64,000 bases of DNA from Planctomycetaceae bacterium. GTDB lineage: Bacteria; Planctomycetota; Planctomycetia; Pirellulales; Pirellulaceae. The position numbers were made by a program, and so were the translations under genes. Location: the NCBI GenBank assembly GCA_002723275.1, contig PBNZ01000004.1, positions 183,175-247,174 of the forward strand. Direction: 5' to 3'. The notes under the pieces were generated by a model. That model saw only the letters and a list, made by a program, of their open reading frames with translations, had not been told where the DNA came from and did no database searches. Below are positions 37,229-45,646 of the stretch, piece after piece. Within the stretch, counting starts at the first letter, position 1. Each line of letters starts with the position of its first letter.

Positions 37229-38110
37229 TTAAGCCTCAGCACGACTGCGACTAAGCAGGTCATCCATTCGCATAACCTCAACCCGGCGTATCAGACAGGT
37301 CAGAAAGATTTGCGTGATTGCAAAGAGCGTGGCGGCGACGAGGATCATGAACCATCCAGCCGAGTCATGACAGAAACGCTGAATGGCCTCATCGTTTCCA
37401 ACAAAGCGATACAGCAAACCGGTCACGACAATCCTCAGAGCGTTGGCAACCAAAGCAATGGGAATGACGCTAAACAACAGGATCGTTTGTTCCCATAACT
37501 CTCGACGAGAAGCGATCAGGTAGGCGAAAGCCAGGGCAATGGTTCCGAGAAAGATCCGCAACCCTGAACAGGCTCGTTCGACATGGAGCTCCTGATTTCC
37601 TAACAGAATCGTTGTTCCCTCGGCGAACGCGGGTTGCCCCAAACATTGCAGGACAAAGCAACTCACCTCAGTCGCAACGCGTTGGAGAGGAACACTGAGT
37701 AGGCGTTCGACCTGAAATGGAAGTGGCACCATAAAGATCAGGAAACCGATGGCGGGCAGTGCCCACAAGAGGAATTGCCGACCTGCGATTAACCAGGTGG
37801 CTCCGGCCAGCCAAAGGATCATTGAATAACCATCGAGTGAATCGAATGCATACCGGTGCCCCACCCAACGCACCAACAAGCTGACGATAATCAGAGAGAG
37901 AGCCCAGGCGCTTGGCTGTATCTCGACCTGTTTCAGATCGGCACGACGCAGCCAGAGGAACCCTAAAGCGAAGGGGATCACCAGGAAACCGTGGGAATAA
38001 TCCGGTTCCCGTTCCCAGCTGATCACGAGATCACGAAGGGTTGCCGAATAGGCCCAGACAAACGATGCCGCGAGGGCAGCAATAGTGAAGTAAGCGTTTC
38101 GACGATTCAT
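37229..38110 (-). CDS. Exosortase (EpsH/Xrt family)
   Basis: I use the ATG at 38110, giving 293 residues; a TTG at 38137 adds nine residues. About eight transmembrane helices are visible. The conserved exosortase catalytic triad is present: Cys181 in VERACSGLR, Arg226 in VANALRIVVTG and His248 in FCHDSAGW. Early YSHGFLVIP is also a family motif. Exosortases are integral membrane cysteine transpeptidases that cut C-terminal sorting signals (PEP-CTERM and relatives) and couple proteins to surface glycans. The subtype could not be fixed. It is the first gene of the minus-strand operon, transcribed divergently from the NusG-like gene. Confidence 0.92.
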   Translation of the reverse strand: MNRRNAYFTIAALAASFVWAYSATLRDLVISWEREPDYSHGFLVIPFALGFLWLRRADLKQVEIQPSAWALSLIIVSLLVRWVGHRYAFDSLDGYSMILWLAGATWLIAGRQFLLWALPAIGFLIFMVPLPFQVERLLSVPLQRVATEVSCFVLQCLGQPAFAEGTTILLGNQELHVERACSGLRIFLGTIALAFAYLIASRRELWEQTILLFSVIPIALVANALRIVVTGLLYRFVGNDEAIQRFCHDSAGWFMILVAATLFAITQIFLTCLIRRVEVMRMDDLLSRSRAEA

Positions 38111-38701
38111 TTCAAAAGGTGTCAATCGGGGTGGCAATGGTTCGAGCCTTACATACTCCGTCCTCCTCGGTTGTCATTTTTGCACGACGCAAGTTGCACC
38201 GTGCGTGAAATGACCCGAACATCCGCAAAAGCCGGAGACAGACGAAAGACTCGCTTCGCAGGCAAGTGAATTGACATTGCCAAGTCACTCATCCTCACGA
38301 AAAATCGACATTCACTCTCTACTGTTACGGAAGACTCCGCCGCTGTGTTTCCTTGGCAAATCAACGTTGCAAATGGTTGACGTACCTCAAAGGCATTCGG
38401 AATCGGTCCGTTGAAGTATAAGACGCGGTAACGGCAAGACTTTGAATCTGTGGACGGAGTAGAAAGTTCTGCTAGATCCAGCAAACTTTTTTATTGAGCA
38501 GACGTACTATCTGTATGAATTGTGCGGACCAGACATAGCATCAAGTTTCTTGACTTGCTATGGGCACGTGTAATACTCGAAACATCCCTTTCGCAGGTAT
38601 TTTTGCGCAAGTCATGGGTCAATACGGTGGCGATCAAACGCCGGTTTCCCGCAGCGATCCTTGGATTGCTAACGCCTGAAAAATCGTACGAGACTGAAGC
38701 G
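38111..38701. other. Divergent promoter/leader region between exosortase and NusG-like genes
   Basis: About 590 bases separate the two starts. This is where the promoter of the 24-gene minus-strand operon and of the NusG-like gene must lie. A weak -10-like TATACT can be read on the minus strand at 38415-38420 without a good -35. A minus-strand frame (38149-38484, TTG start, 111 residues) fits no family I know and is treated as unproven. I could not find a clear ops/JUMPstart element by eye. Confidence 0.45.
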
Positions 38702-39259
38702 ATGCCAATCCTAAAAGCTGAAACAGCGATCCATCCGGAAAACCTGCTTAATCAGGATTCGACTGTCGACACATCTCGACGTTGGTGGGCGGTCTACACA
38801 AAAGCTCGGCAGGAGAAAGCCTTTGCTCGGCATCTCCTTTCCATGGACATTCCTTTTTACCTGCCGCTCGTTGCAAAAGAAAACCTGATTCGCGGCCGGC
38901 GGATGCAGTCCTTTATCCCACTGTTTGGTGGATACGTTTTCCTATTCGGAAACGAGCTTGAGCGCACGAAGAGTCTCACGACGAATCGCATTTCCACGAT
39001 TCTTCCAGTGGACAATCAACCCCAGTTAGTGGAAGACCTGCTGCAAATATCGAGGCTCATTGATACCGGGGCGCCGCTGACGGTAGAAAGTCGCATCTGC
39101 CCTGGGGACTCGATCAGAATCAAGTCAGGCCCGATGGCAGGACTTGAGGGGACAGTGATTCACCGCCGTGGCAAGACGCGCCTGTTGGTCGCTGTTAAGA
39201 TGTTGCAACAGGGCGTCTCTTTAGAGATTGATGACTTCCAACTAGAACCACTTGTTTAG
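38702..39259 (+). CDS. NusG/RfaH-like specialised transcription elongation factor
   Basis: The frame extends upstream to 38522, but the ATG at 38702 (MPILKAETAIHPENLL) gives 185 residues, the family's usual length. The NGN domain is clear: WWAVYTKARQEKAFARHL, then PFYLPLVAKENLIRGRRMQSFIPLFGGYVF and NRISTILPVDNQPQLVEDL. A KOW domain follows (CPGDSIRIKSGPMAGLEGTV). Such paralogues (RfaH, UpxY, LoaP, TaA) allow RNA polymerase to read through long polysaccharide operons. Its location at the head of one, transcribed outward, argues strongly for that role here. It ends 4 nt before the convergent lipoprotein gene. Confidence 0.9.
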   Translation: MPILKAETAIHPENLLNQDSTVDTSRRWWAVYTKARQEKAFARHLLSMDIPFYLPLVAKENLIRGRRMQSFIPLFGGYVFLFGNELERTKSLTTNRISTILPVDNQPQLVEDLLQISRLIDTGAPLTVESRICPGDSIRIKSGPMAGLEGTVIHRRGKTRLLVAVKMLQQGVSLEIDDFQLEPLV

Positions 39260-39263
39260 CGGT

Positions 39264-40619
39264 CTAGCGAAACTTCAAACTGGAAGGTCCATCGGGCACG
39301 GTAAGCGTTTCCAGATCTTCGGTCGAATCAGCATCATCTTCATTTGAGATGAACCGAATCAATCGTTTCGGCTCACCTGCTGGAACCAATCGTTCTCTGG
39401 CGTTGGTGGAGCGTTTCGACTGCTTCGCCGTCGAGATACGGAAAATCGGAATCTCTGCGTCTTGATTTTGATCGGCTTGCTGTTCCGCCTGTGAATTTTC
39501 GTCATTCACGCCAGGCTTAGCAGATATCGATTCATCATGGGTCAAGGGCTGCAACGATCTCATTCGGCGCGACGACTCCCGGTTTAAGGGAAAGCCAACT
39601 GGAGTCAGGCGATCGTTTTTTTGAAGCTTGTCCTTCGTGATTCTTAGCAACTGCTTTCGCTCGGACGACTCTGGTTTCTGCGGTTGCATTTTTTCTTTGG
39701 GCGACTGCACATTATCTGTCTGGGCCACTGGATTCTTCTGGGCCGCTGGCTGTTGCCAGCGTGCCTTTCGAGAAGACAAGGCCGTGCTCTCACCCGATCC
39801 TGTCAATGTGATAACTGGTTTAGGAATCTTCAAATTCGCCGGACGACGTTGGCGGTGAATCGGTCGTGGCTTCTGCTCAGCGACCTGCTGCTTTGGTTGG
39901 GACGTCTGAATGTTGACGGCTGTCTCATGGACTCTATTGAGTAGCGAATCCTCAGCAATCAAACTTCCGATCTTCAACTGTTTGTAGTTCAAGGGCTTTG
40001 GCAATCGAGTCATGGGCTCCGGCGCAATCAAAGCCGTAACGGCACGAGGTCCCAAGAACGTACCCGCCTCTGTTCCAATGAATTCGAACGACCGATCACG
40101 ATCGATAGATCCCTGCGGAATAATGGGTTCTTCGTCCCCTTTGGGTGGCAACGGTTCTTTGAGTATTCGTTCGATATCTTCCGGCAATGGCTGCTTCGCG
40201 GGCGGATTATTCGCGCTGGAGTCATCTTTCTTACCGGTCGGATCTTGCTGATGTGGTGGGGTTGCCGGCATGGGTTTGGCAACCTCGTCATGTGCTGATT
40301 CGGGTGACACCTGGTCCGACATCACTCGATCTGGCGGCGGACAATTCGGACAATCTAATGGCCAAGCCTGCCAGCAGGTGGGTTCGTATCCATAGCATGG
40401 CGGTTCAACCGGTTGGTATTTGCCGTGTTTCTTGGCAATGATTCGTCCGGTATGGCTACTATGGTAGTAAGGTCGTCTATGCTCGTTGATCGCTTCGGTA
40501 ACTGCATTGTAATGCGTTGCATGGTAAAGCTTTGCACAACCCGTTGTAGCCAACGTCGTCAATGCTAAAACCAGATACGCCATCCAAGACCGAATTTGAC
40601 GCTTTTGCTGTAATCGCAT
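39264..40619 (-). CDS. Proline/glutamine-rich lipoprotein, unknown function
   Basis: The protein has 451 residues. The N-terminus is a lipoprotein signal with the lipobox LATTGC (Cys28), so it should be anchored in a membrane, probably the outer one. After it comes a cysteine-containing stretch with PPCYGYEPTCWQAWPLDCPN, a short motif that I associate with planctomycete surface proteins. The rest is low complexity, rich in Pro, Gln, Lys and Ser, and likely disordered, with no catalytic motif. It lies between the NusG-like gene and the Wza-like gene and shares its strand with the latter, so it could be an accessory of the export machinery. Confidence 0.72.
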   Translation of the reverse strand: MRLQQKRQIRSWMAYLVLALTTLATTGCAKLYHATHYNAVTEAINEHRRPYYHSSHTGRIIAKKHGKYQPVEPPCYGYEPTCWQAWPLDCPNCPPPDRVMSDQVSPESAHDEVAKPMPATPPHQQDPTGKKDDSSANNPPAKQPLPEDIERILKEPLPPKGDEEPIIPQGSIDRDRSFEFIGTEAGTFLGPRAVTALIAPEPMTRLPKPLNYKQLKIGSLIAEDSLLNRVHETAVNIQTSQPKQQVAEQKPRPIHRQRRPANLKIPKPVITLTGSGESTALSSRKARWQQPAAQKNPVAQTDNVQSPKEKMQPQKPESSERKQLLRITKDKLQKNDRLTPVGFPLNRESSRRMRSLQPLTHDESISAKPGVNDENSQAEQQADQNQDAEIPIFRISTAKQSKRSTNARERLVPAGEPKRLIRFISNEDDADSTEDLETLTVPDGPSSLKFR

Positions 40620-40707
40620 GGTTTCACTCTATACCTTGCAAAGGTCAACGACACATCGTCGCTCGTTTCGACTAATCCTTACTTGTTTCACACAAACTCG
40701 ATGGGGG

Positions 40708-41793
40708 TTAGATCCCCCGATTTCTCGGATTTCCACCTCCCTGGAGCACTCTGCCGGACAGGCGAGTGCCCGTTCCGACACCCAGAAGCGTGAATCCCAT
40801 GATTCGCTCGAGCGGAGCTGTAAATTTCGCAATCTGCGTATCCCAGGCGACTAACTGATCTTCAGCGATAAAGACGCGATCGCCTGGCATCAACTGATAA
40901 TTCGTATGCGGTGATGCTCGTTCAGTCACGGCATAGTAATCGACCGGAAGAACCTGAACCTGGCAGGGATCGTTCGTGGGACGTGCCACCCAAATCTTCT
41001 TGGAAGAGACCTGCTCTAATCCTTGAATATTTGCGATCGCATCAAGCACAGTCTCATTGCCTGTCACGGGATACTTGAAGACTCCATCGCCAAGTCCAGC
41101 TCCTTGGAGCACGACGTAATAGAATTTACTGTTGAAAGCTTGGACGTTGAGCGATACTTCGGGCTCGTCCAAGAATTGCGACAAATGATCTTCGATCACC
41201 TCACGTGCCTCGTTGATTGTGTTACCAACGACCTGGACGTTCCCATAGGAACCTAAAGTAATGGTTCCATCGGGTTGTACCAGAAAGTCACCCAGAATCT
41301 GTTGCGAAGATGCCATTTGGGCAAGTGTCACGGAGACTCCAGGTGCACTCAGATATTGAGAAAGGTGATCCAGAATCGCCTGTTCGGCTTCCTTCGAGGT
41401 CATCCCTGCCACTCGGACGCTACCGTAATCGACACCCAGATTAATCATACCGCCGGGCTCTACCGGATAGAGACCGGAGATTTGAGATTCAGGGAGTGCT
41501 CCACTGACCTGAATCGACAACACATCAAGAGCTCGAAGTTGATAAGGTGCCTTCGGAACAATATGAATGCCCTCAATCATCAAAATGTCGGGCGGTTCGA
41601 TCACGTATTCAGGCAATACGACCTTTGAAAGCTCGCGTGGCATCGACTGATAAACCGGAGGCAGTCGATCAATGCCGAAAGCAGGATCTCTTGGTTGCTT
41701 ACTCATGCTGTGGCAACCGGTCAGCAACACTGTACACAGCAGATACATCAACAGTGCCAGTCGCCGAATTCGTCCGTGAATTCCGATCATCAT
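40708..41793 (-). CDS. Wza-type polysaccharide export lipoprotein (Poly_export/SLBB)
   Basis: The protein has 361 residues. The signal peptide ends with the lipobox LLTGC (Cys27), so it is an outer-membrane lipoprotein. Two related export modules follow: QLRALDVLSIQVSGALPES, with YPVEPGGMINLGVDYGSVRV and AEQAILDHLSQYL, then VQPDGTITLGSYGNVQVVGN with AREVIEDHLSQFLDEPEVSL, and an SLBB-like part ending in NYQLMPGDRVFIAEDQLVAW. The polysaccharide biosynthesis/export protein family forms the outer-membrane channel coupled to Wzc. Together with the Wzc-type kinase and the Wzx/Wzy-like genes, this gives a Wzy-dependent export route. Confidence 0.9.
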   Translation of the reverse strand: MMIGIHGRIRRLALLMYLLCTVLLTGCHSMSKQPRDPAFGIDRLPPVYQSMPRELSKVVLPEYVIEPPDILMIEGIHIVPKAPYQLRALDVLSIQVSGALPESQISGLYPVEPGGMINLGVDYGSVRVAGMTSKEAEQAILDHLSQYLSAPGVSVTLAQMASSQQILGDFLVQPDGTITLGSYGNVQVVGNTINEAREVIEDHLSQFLDEPEVSLNVQAFNSKFYYVVLQGAGLGDGVFKYPVTGNETVLDAIANIQGLEQVSSKKIWVARPTNDPCQVQVLPVDYYAVTERASPHTNYQLMPGDRVFIAEDQLVAWDTQIAKFTAPLERIMGFTLLGVGTGTRLSGRVLQGGGNPRNRGI

Positions 41794-42281
41794 TTCGAAT
41801 CCGTGGATTGAGATTTAAATAGCTCAGGATCGCCACAATTCCCCTGCGGCGACTCCCAAATTCCCCTCGCAAAACATGACGCTACGCCCGGAGCCCAGCC
41901 GCTTTTCCTCAAAGCAAAACAGCGAGCGTCGGCTGCAGATCATTCACTGGTTCGTTGGCTGCGGTTAGTCCACTTATGACTATTAGTCCGGACACGTCAC
42001 CGCGGTAAACTTCCAGTGTCAAGGGTCACATCGACGCGGATCGACCGTAACATTGAGCACGATGCAAACATCCGTCAAAAGCCCCTCGACCCTCAAACTC
42101 ATCCTGGTCAATGCAAATTAACAGATGGGAAACAATTCCGGTTTTTACGGTGATGAAGGGCAAAACACGACGATAGAGTCTATCATCGGAGAGGTTTGGC
42201 CACGACCAAACGCTTGTGTTTTAGCGAGTCGCGCTCCTAAAATGCCCCGGTCCCAGATAGATTTTGGTGAGGAGCTGAAAG
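41794..42281. other. Divergent intergenic region with palindromes
   Basis: These 488 bases separate the minus-strand Wza-like gene from the plus-strand small secreted protein. The near-perfect palindrome GATAGAGTCTATC (42172-42184) and a 6-bp hairpin GTTTGG/CCAAAC (42194-42211, 6-nt loop) sit in the leader of the small gene and are candidates for an operator and a 5' UTR structure. I see no coding frame. Confidence 0.45.
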
Positions 42282-42710
42282 ATGAGACATCTTCTTTGGA
42301 TAATCGCATTCAGTGCTGTCATTCTTCTGATCACATCCACATCAGAAGCTCAGCGAAACGGAAAACGACGCAATCCTATTCGGAACCAGCGACCGTCGAT
42401 CAGTCCCTACGCCAATCTTTTTCGTGGTGACAATGGAGGCTTAAACAGTCTCTACGGTTTTTATATTCCCCGAGCTCGCACATTGGAATTCGCGAATCAA
42501 ACGACACGTGAATTACAAGCACAGCGAAGTTTGTTGTCGGAAGATACGGTCAAGCTGCAGCGAGAGATTCAGTCGTTGTACAAGACGGATACGGAAGCGT
42601 CACCCCAGAATCGTCCGATGCTACAAATGCGACCAGCGGGCAGCGCCGTTCGCCGACGAGCGGGCGCCTTCCAGAACCACTCCAGTTTCTTTCCTGGATT
42701 TGGTCAGTAA
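42282..42710 (+). CDS. Small secreted protein, unknown function
   Basis: The protein has 142 residues. A clear signal peptide (MRHLLWIIAFSAVILLITSTSEA) ends before QRNG. The mature part is basic, with a middle helix (FANQTTRELQAQRSLLSEDT) and an Arg-rich, Phe/Gly-ending tail. GGAG lies 7 nt upstream of the ATG. No family was recognised and no cysteines remain after the signal, so it is not an obvious peptide toxin. The promoter region has a palindrome and a hairpin, which hints at regulated expression. Confidence 0.72.
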   Translation: MRHLLWIIAFSAVILLITSTSEAQRNGKRRNPIRNQRPSISPYANLFRGDNGGLNSLYGFYIPRARTLEFANQTTRELQAQRSLLSEDTVKLQREIQSLYKTDTEASPQNRPMLQMRPAGSAVRRRAGAFQNHSSFFPGFGQ

Positions 42711-42788
42711 TTCGCTCTTACTTCTCGACCTTCATCCGGCATACATCCGCAGCGCGCTTCGAACAAGAGTGCACCCAGCGTCCCGGGG

Positions 42789-42828
42789 ATGCTGCGAAAA
42801 CTGCATGGTTTAGAAATCTCCGCAGCAT
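42789..42828. repeat. Perfect 8-bp inverted repeat between convergent genes
   Basis: ATGCTGCG (42789-42796) and CGCAGCAT (42821-42828) form a perfect 8-bp stem with a 24-nt loop. It lies between the stops of the small secreted protein (plus) and the oxidoreductase (minus). Without a T-run it may be a factor-dependent terminator or an mRNA 3' stabiliser. Confidence 0.4.
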
Positions 42829-42845
42829 TAAGTCTTCGGTCGTCG

Positions 42846-44165
42846 CTAGGCTCCTTGGGGAATCGCCCAATGGCCGCCGTTTCGATATGTCCGAGTTAGC
42901 ATGCTGTTTGCTTCTTCATCCCCGAGAACGATCTGTTGATTCGGATCAAGGGTGATAGTTCTCCCCAGTCGCGTCGCCAAATTTCCTAGCGTACTGAGTG
43001 CGGTGGATTCAAAACCAATCTGGATATCAGCTTGCGGCTTACGATCGTTCTTGATGGCATCGACAAAATCGCGATAGTGATTTTCGGCCAATAGCGGAGC
43101 GGGTTCCTGGGGCTTTGGATCTTTCATTCGTTGGTTGCGGTCAGCGTAGACTTCGAACTTACCGCGTTTGCTGATAAACATTTTTCCCTTCGTCCCGTAG
43201 TACTCGACTCCGGAGTCACAATTGAAGGGATAATTCGTCGACCACAATCGCATTTCAAAGATCAATTGTTTCGACATGGGTTGTTCATCGGTTCCTGCGT
43301 ACTCAAACACGACGGTTTGAGTATCGGGAAACTGTTGATCATCGTCGAAGAAGTACTTGCCACCGATTGCAGATACTTTGGAAGGAATCCCATCCGCACC
43401 GAGTCCCCACCGCGCGTAATCGAGTTCATGGACTCCATCATTACCCATGTCTCCACTACCAAAATTATGCCACCAGCGCCAGTGATAATGATGGCAATTC
43501 TTTTGAAACGGAACGAACTCAGCAGGCCCCACCCACATGTCATAGTCGAAGTCACTGGGCGGATCCGATGGCTGCTCCCGTCCAATCGTTCCACGGCGTT
43601 GAACATTCCACGCCTTGGCAACGAGCACGTCACCAATAATACCTTCTCGCAACATTTGCATCGCGTCGGCCGTCGTCCTCTTGCTCCGTTGCTGAGTCCC
43701 ATGCTGAACGACTCGGTTATTGCGTCGCGCCGCTGAAAGCAGAAGTTGGGCTTCGCGAAATGAATGTGCGCATGGTTTCTCAACGTAGACATGCTTGCCA
43801 GCATCACATGCCATGATCGCGGCAGGTGCGTGCCAATGGTCTGGTGTCGCGATTGATACGGCATCAATCGTTTTGTCATCCAGGACGCGACGCAAATCGC
43901 TCACGACCTTCACGCCATCCACGTCACGAGCGACTTCACCAGCTCGCTTCATGTCGGGGTCACAAATGTAAACCAATTCCACGTCGTCCATGCCATTGAA
44001 TCGCGATACATGCCCCTTGCCTTGACTACCAACGCCAATCACTCCGACTCGCAATGCCTGCGAGGAATTCGCACCCGCTTTTTGTTGCAAAAAAGCAGCT
44101 GCTCCGGTGGCAGACAACGTGGCTCCAGCCTTCTTAAGAAAAACACGGCGATCTTCTGGCAGCAT
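42846..44165 (-). CDS. Tat-exported Gfo/Idh/MocA oxidoreductase
   Basis: The protein has 439 residues from the ATG at 44165; AAGGAG is 6 nt upstream, better spaced than the ATG at 44171. The N-terminus DRRVFLKKAGATLSATGAAAFL is a twin-arginine signal (RRxFLK), so the cofactor-bound enzyme is exported folded. The NAD Rossmann motif VGVIGVGSQGKGH follows, then HVYVEKPCAHSFREA with the EKP motif, and WRWWHNFGSGDMGNDGVHEL in the C-terminal domain. Planctomycetes carry many such exported oxidoreductases. The substrate is probably a sugar or inositol derivative. It is divergent from the PQQ-propeller gene. Confidence 0.92.
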   Translation of the reverse strand: MLPEDRRVFLKKAGATLSATGAAAFLQQKAGANSSQALRVGVIGVGSQGKGHVSRFNGMDDVELVYICDPDMKRAGEVARDVDGVKVVSDLRRVLDDKTIDAVSIATPDHWHAPAAIMACDAGKHVYVEKPCAHSFREAQLLLSAARRNNRVVQHGTQQRSKRTTADAMQMLREGIIGDVLVAKAWNVQRRGTIGREQPSDPPSDFDYDMWVGPAEFVPFQKNCHHYHWRWWHNFGSGDMGNDGVHELDYARWGLGADGIPSKVSAIGGKYFFDDDQQFPDTQTVVFEYAGTDEQPMSKQLIFEMRLWSTNYPFNCDSGVEYYGTKGKMFISKRGKFEVYADRNQRMKDPKPQEPAPLLAENHYRDFVDAIKNDRKPQADIQIGFESTALSTLGNLATRLGRTITLDPNQQIVLGDEEANSMLTRTYRNGGHWAIPQGA

Positions 44166-44213
44166 TTCCATCTCCTTCGTCCGAAATAGTTCTACTCAGA
44201 TAACTTTAACGAG

Positions 44214-44244
44214 TGGACGATCCCTGTCAACGAACTGCTATAAT
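44214..44244 (+). promoter_or_regulatory. Extended -10 promoter for the PQQ-propeller gene
   Basis: TGCTATAAT at 44236-44244 is a perfect extended -10 (TGn-TATAAT). An imperfect -35, TGGACG, is at 44214-44219 with a 19-nt spacer, which is acceptable because the extended -10 lowers the need for a -35. It lies in the divergent region 88 nt upstream of the start codon at 44332. Confidence 0.6.
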
Positions 44245-44331
44245 GCATTCTTCGGTAGCCGCAACGTTTCCCGCACTAAAGGCTCCCAACCAACCGTTTC
44301 ATCTTCCCAGCGAGATTCTTGAAGAACTGCA

Positions 44332-45597
44332 ATGATTACACGAGCCCAGCTAACTCTGCTTCTAATCCTGCTTCCAGCACTGAACCATTCACCCTCTTTG
44401 TTCGCCGACACACCTTGGCGATCATTTCGCGGCGACGGTAACGGCCGGGCAGATGCTGCAGATGTAGCCGTCGAATGGAGTGAAAACTCAAATGTTCGAT
44501 GGAAAACCGCGATCCCAGGAAAGGGTTGGTCTTCTCCCGTCGTATGGGGCCAGCAGATCTGGTTAACGACAGCGTCCGAAGACGGAATGAAGATGTATGC
44601 GATTTGCATTAATCGTGACACGGGCAAAATAGAACACAATTTACTCGTCTTCGAAAATCCAGAACCTCGGTTTTGTCATCCGACGAACAGCTACGCATCG
44701 CCAACGCCCACGATTGAAGATGGGCGAGTCTACGTTCACTTTGGAAGTTACGGTACTGCGTGTCTCGACACCACCTCCGGCAAGGTGATTTGGCAACGTC
44801 GAGACTTTGAATGCAACCACTGGCGGGGTCCTGGCGCATCTCCCATTATCTCAGAAGGCCGTCTTTTCGTACCGTTTGACGGTTACGATCATCAGTTTGT
44901 TGTGGCGCTCGACACCACGGACGGATCGACGATCTGGCGAAAGGATCGCAACATCGATTATGGATCGGACAACGGAGACCACAAAAAGGCCTATTGCACC
45001 TGCAGCCTCATGGAGCACAACGGGCGGGTAGAATTGATCAGCCCAAGTGCAGCAGAGGTTGTTTCCTACGATCCAGCCAGCGGTGATGAATACTGGCGAG
45101 TTCGCTATGGGGGCATGAATTCGGCGACTCGACCACTCATCGCCAATGGACTGGTGTATGTGACCAACGGAGACTCAACTGGAAAAATCAAACCTTCGTT
45201 AGTTGCGATTCGCCCAGGGGGTAACGGCAACGTGACGGAATCGCACGTTGCCTGGAATCTCCAGAAGGGTGTCACCAAGCGTCCCTCCCCTCTCGTCATT
45301 GACGACTTGCTGTTCCTGATAGGAGATGATGGCGTGGCCACTTGTGTCGAGGCGAACACCGGCGAAGTGATCTGGCGCAAACGTATTGGCGGCAGCTTCC
45401 GATCCTCTCCGGTTTATGCCCAAGGTCGCATCTATTGCTTCGATCTTGACGGCGCGTGCACGGTGTTTGAGGCGGGCCGTGAATTCAAGCAAATCGCTAC
45501 GAATGAACTCGATCATGGATGCCAGGCCTCGCCCGCCATCAGCGGTAACGACCTCTTTGTGCGAACAACTCAGCATCTTTATTGCATCGAGCCCTAA
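44332..45597 (+). CDS. PQQ-binding-like beta-propeller protein (BamB-like fold), exported
   Basis: The protein has 421 residues. A signal peptide (ITRAQLTLLLILLPALNHSP) ends before FADTPW. The repeat units with WKTAIPGKGWSSPVVWGQQIWLT, SGKVIWQRRD and WRKRIGGSFRSSPVYAQGRIYC are PQQ-like blades (about seven). Such proteins are usually annotated as PQQ-binding-like or outer-membrane assembly BamB-like. No quinoprotein catalytic residues stand out, so it is probably a binding or structural propeller. It is monocistronic, behind a recognisable promoter. A 12-bp direct repeat (GCATCGAGCCCT, 45584-45595 and 45612-45623) spans its stop codon. Confidence 0.86.
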   Translation: MITRAQLTLLLILLPALNHSPSLFADTPWRSFRGDGNGRADAADVAVEWSENSNVRWKTAIPGKGWSSPVVWGQQIWLTTASEDGMKMYAICINRDTGKIEHNLLVFENPEPRFCHPTNSYASPTPTIEDGRVYVHFGSYGTACLDTTSGKVIWQRRDFECNHWRGPGASPIISEGRLFVPFDGYDHQFVVALDTTDGSTIWRKDRNIDYGSDNGDHKKAYCTCSLMEHNGRVELISPSAAEVVSYDPASGDEYWRVRYGGMNSATRPLIANGLVYVTNGDSTGKIKPSLVAIRPGGNGNVTESHVAWNLQKGVTKRPSPLVIDDLLFLIGDDGVATCVEANTGEVIWRKRIGGSFRSSPVYAQGRIYCFDLDGACTVFEAGREFKQIATNELDHGCQASPAISGNDLFVRTTQHLYCIEP

Positions 45598-45646
45598 GCA
45601 TTGCGTCTTGAGCATCGAGCCCTGCAACACAGGGTAGAGCCTGCGA

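Noticed and set aside
38131..38160. GGTTCGAGCC resembling a tRNA T-arm
   Set aside because: No matching acceptor stem, anticodon arm or D-arm could be drawn around it.
38149..38484. Minus-strand ORF of 111 codons in the exosortase/NusG-like leader
   Set aside because: TTG start, no recognisable motif or ribosome-binding site, and it lies where the promoter of the long operon is expected. Conservation would be needed to accept it.
43131..43736. Plus-strand ORF of 201 codons within the Tat-exported oxidoreductase
   Set aside because: It is complementary to a well-supported Gfo/Idh/MocA gene and resembles no family.
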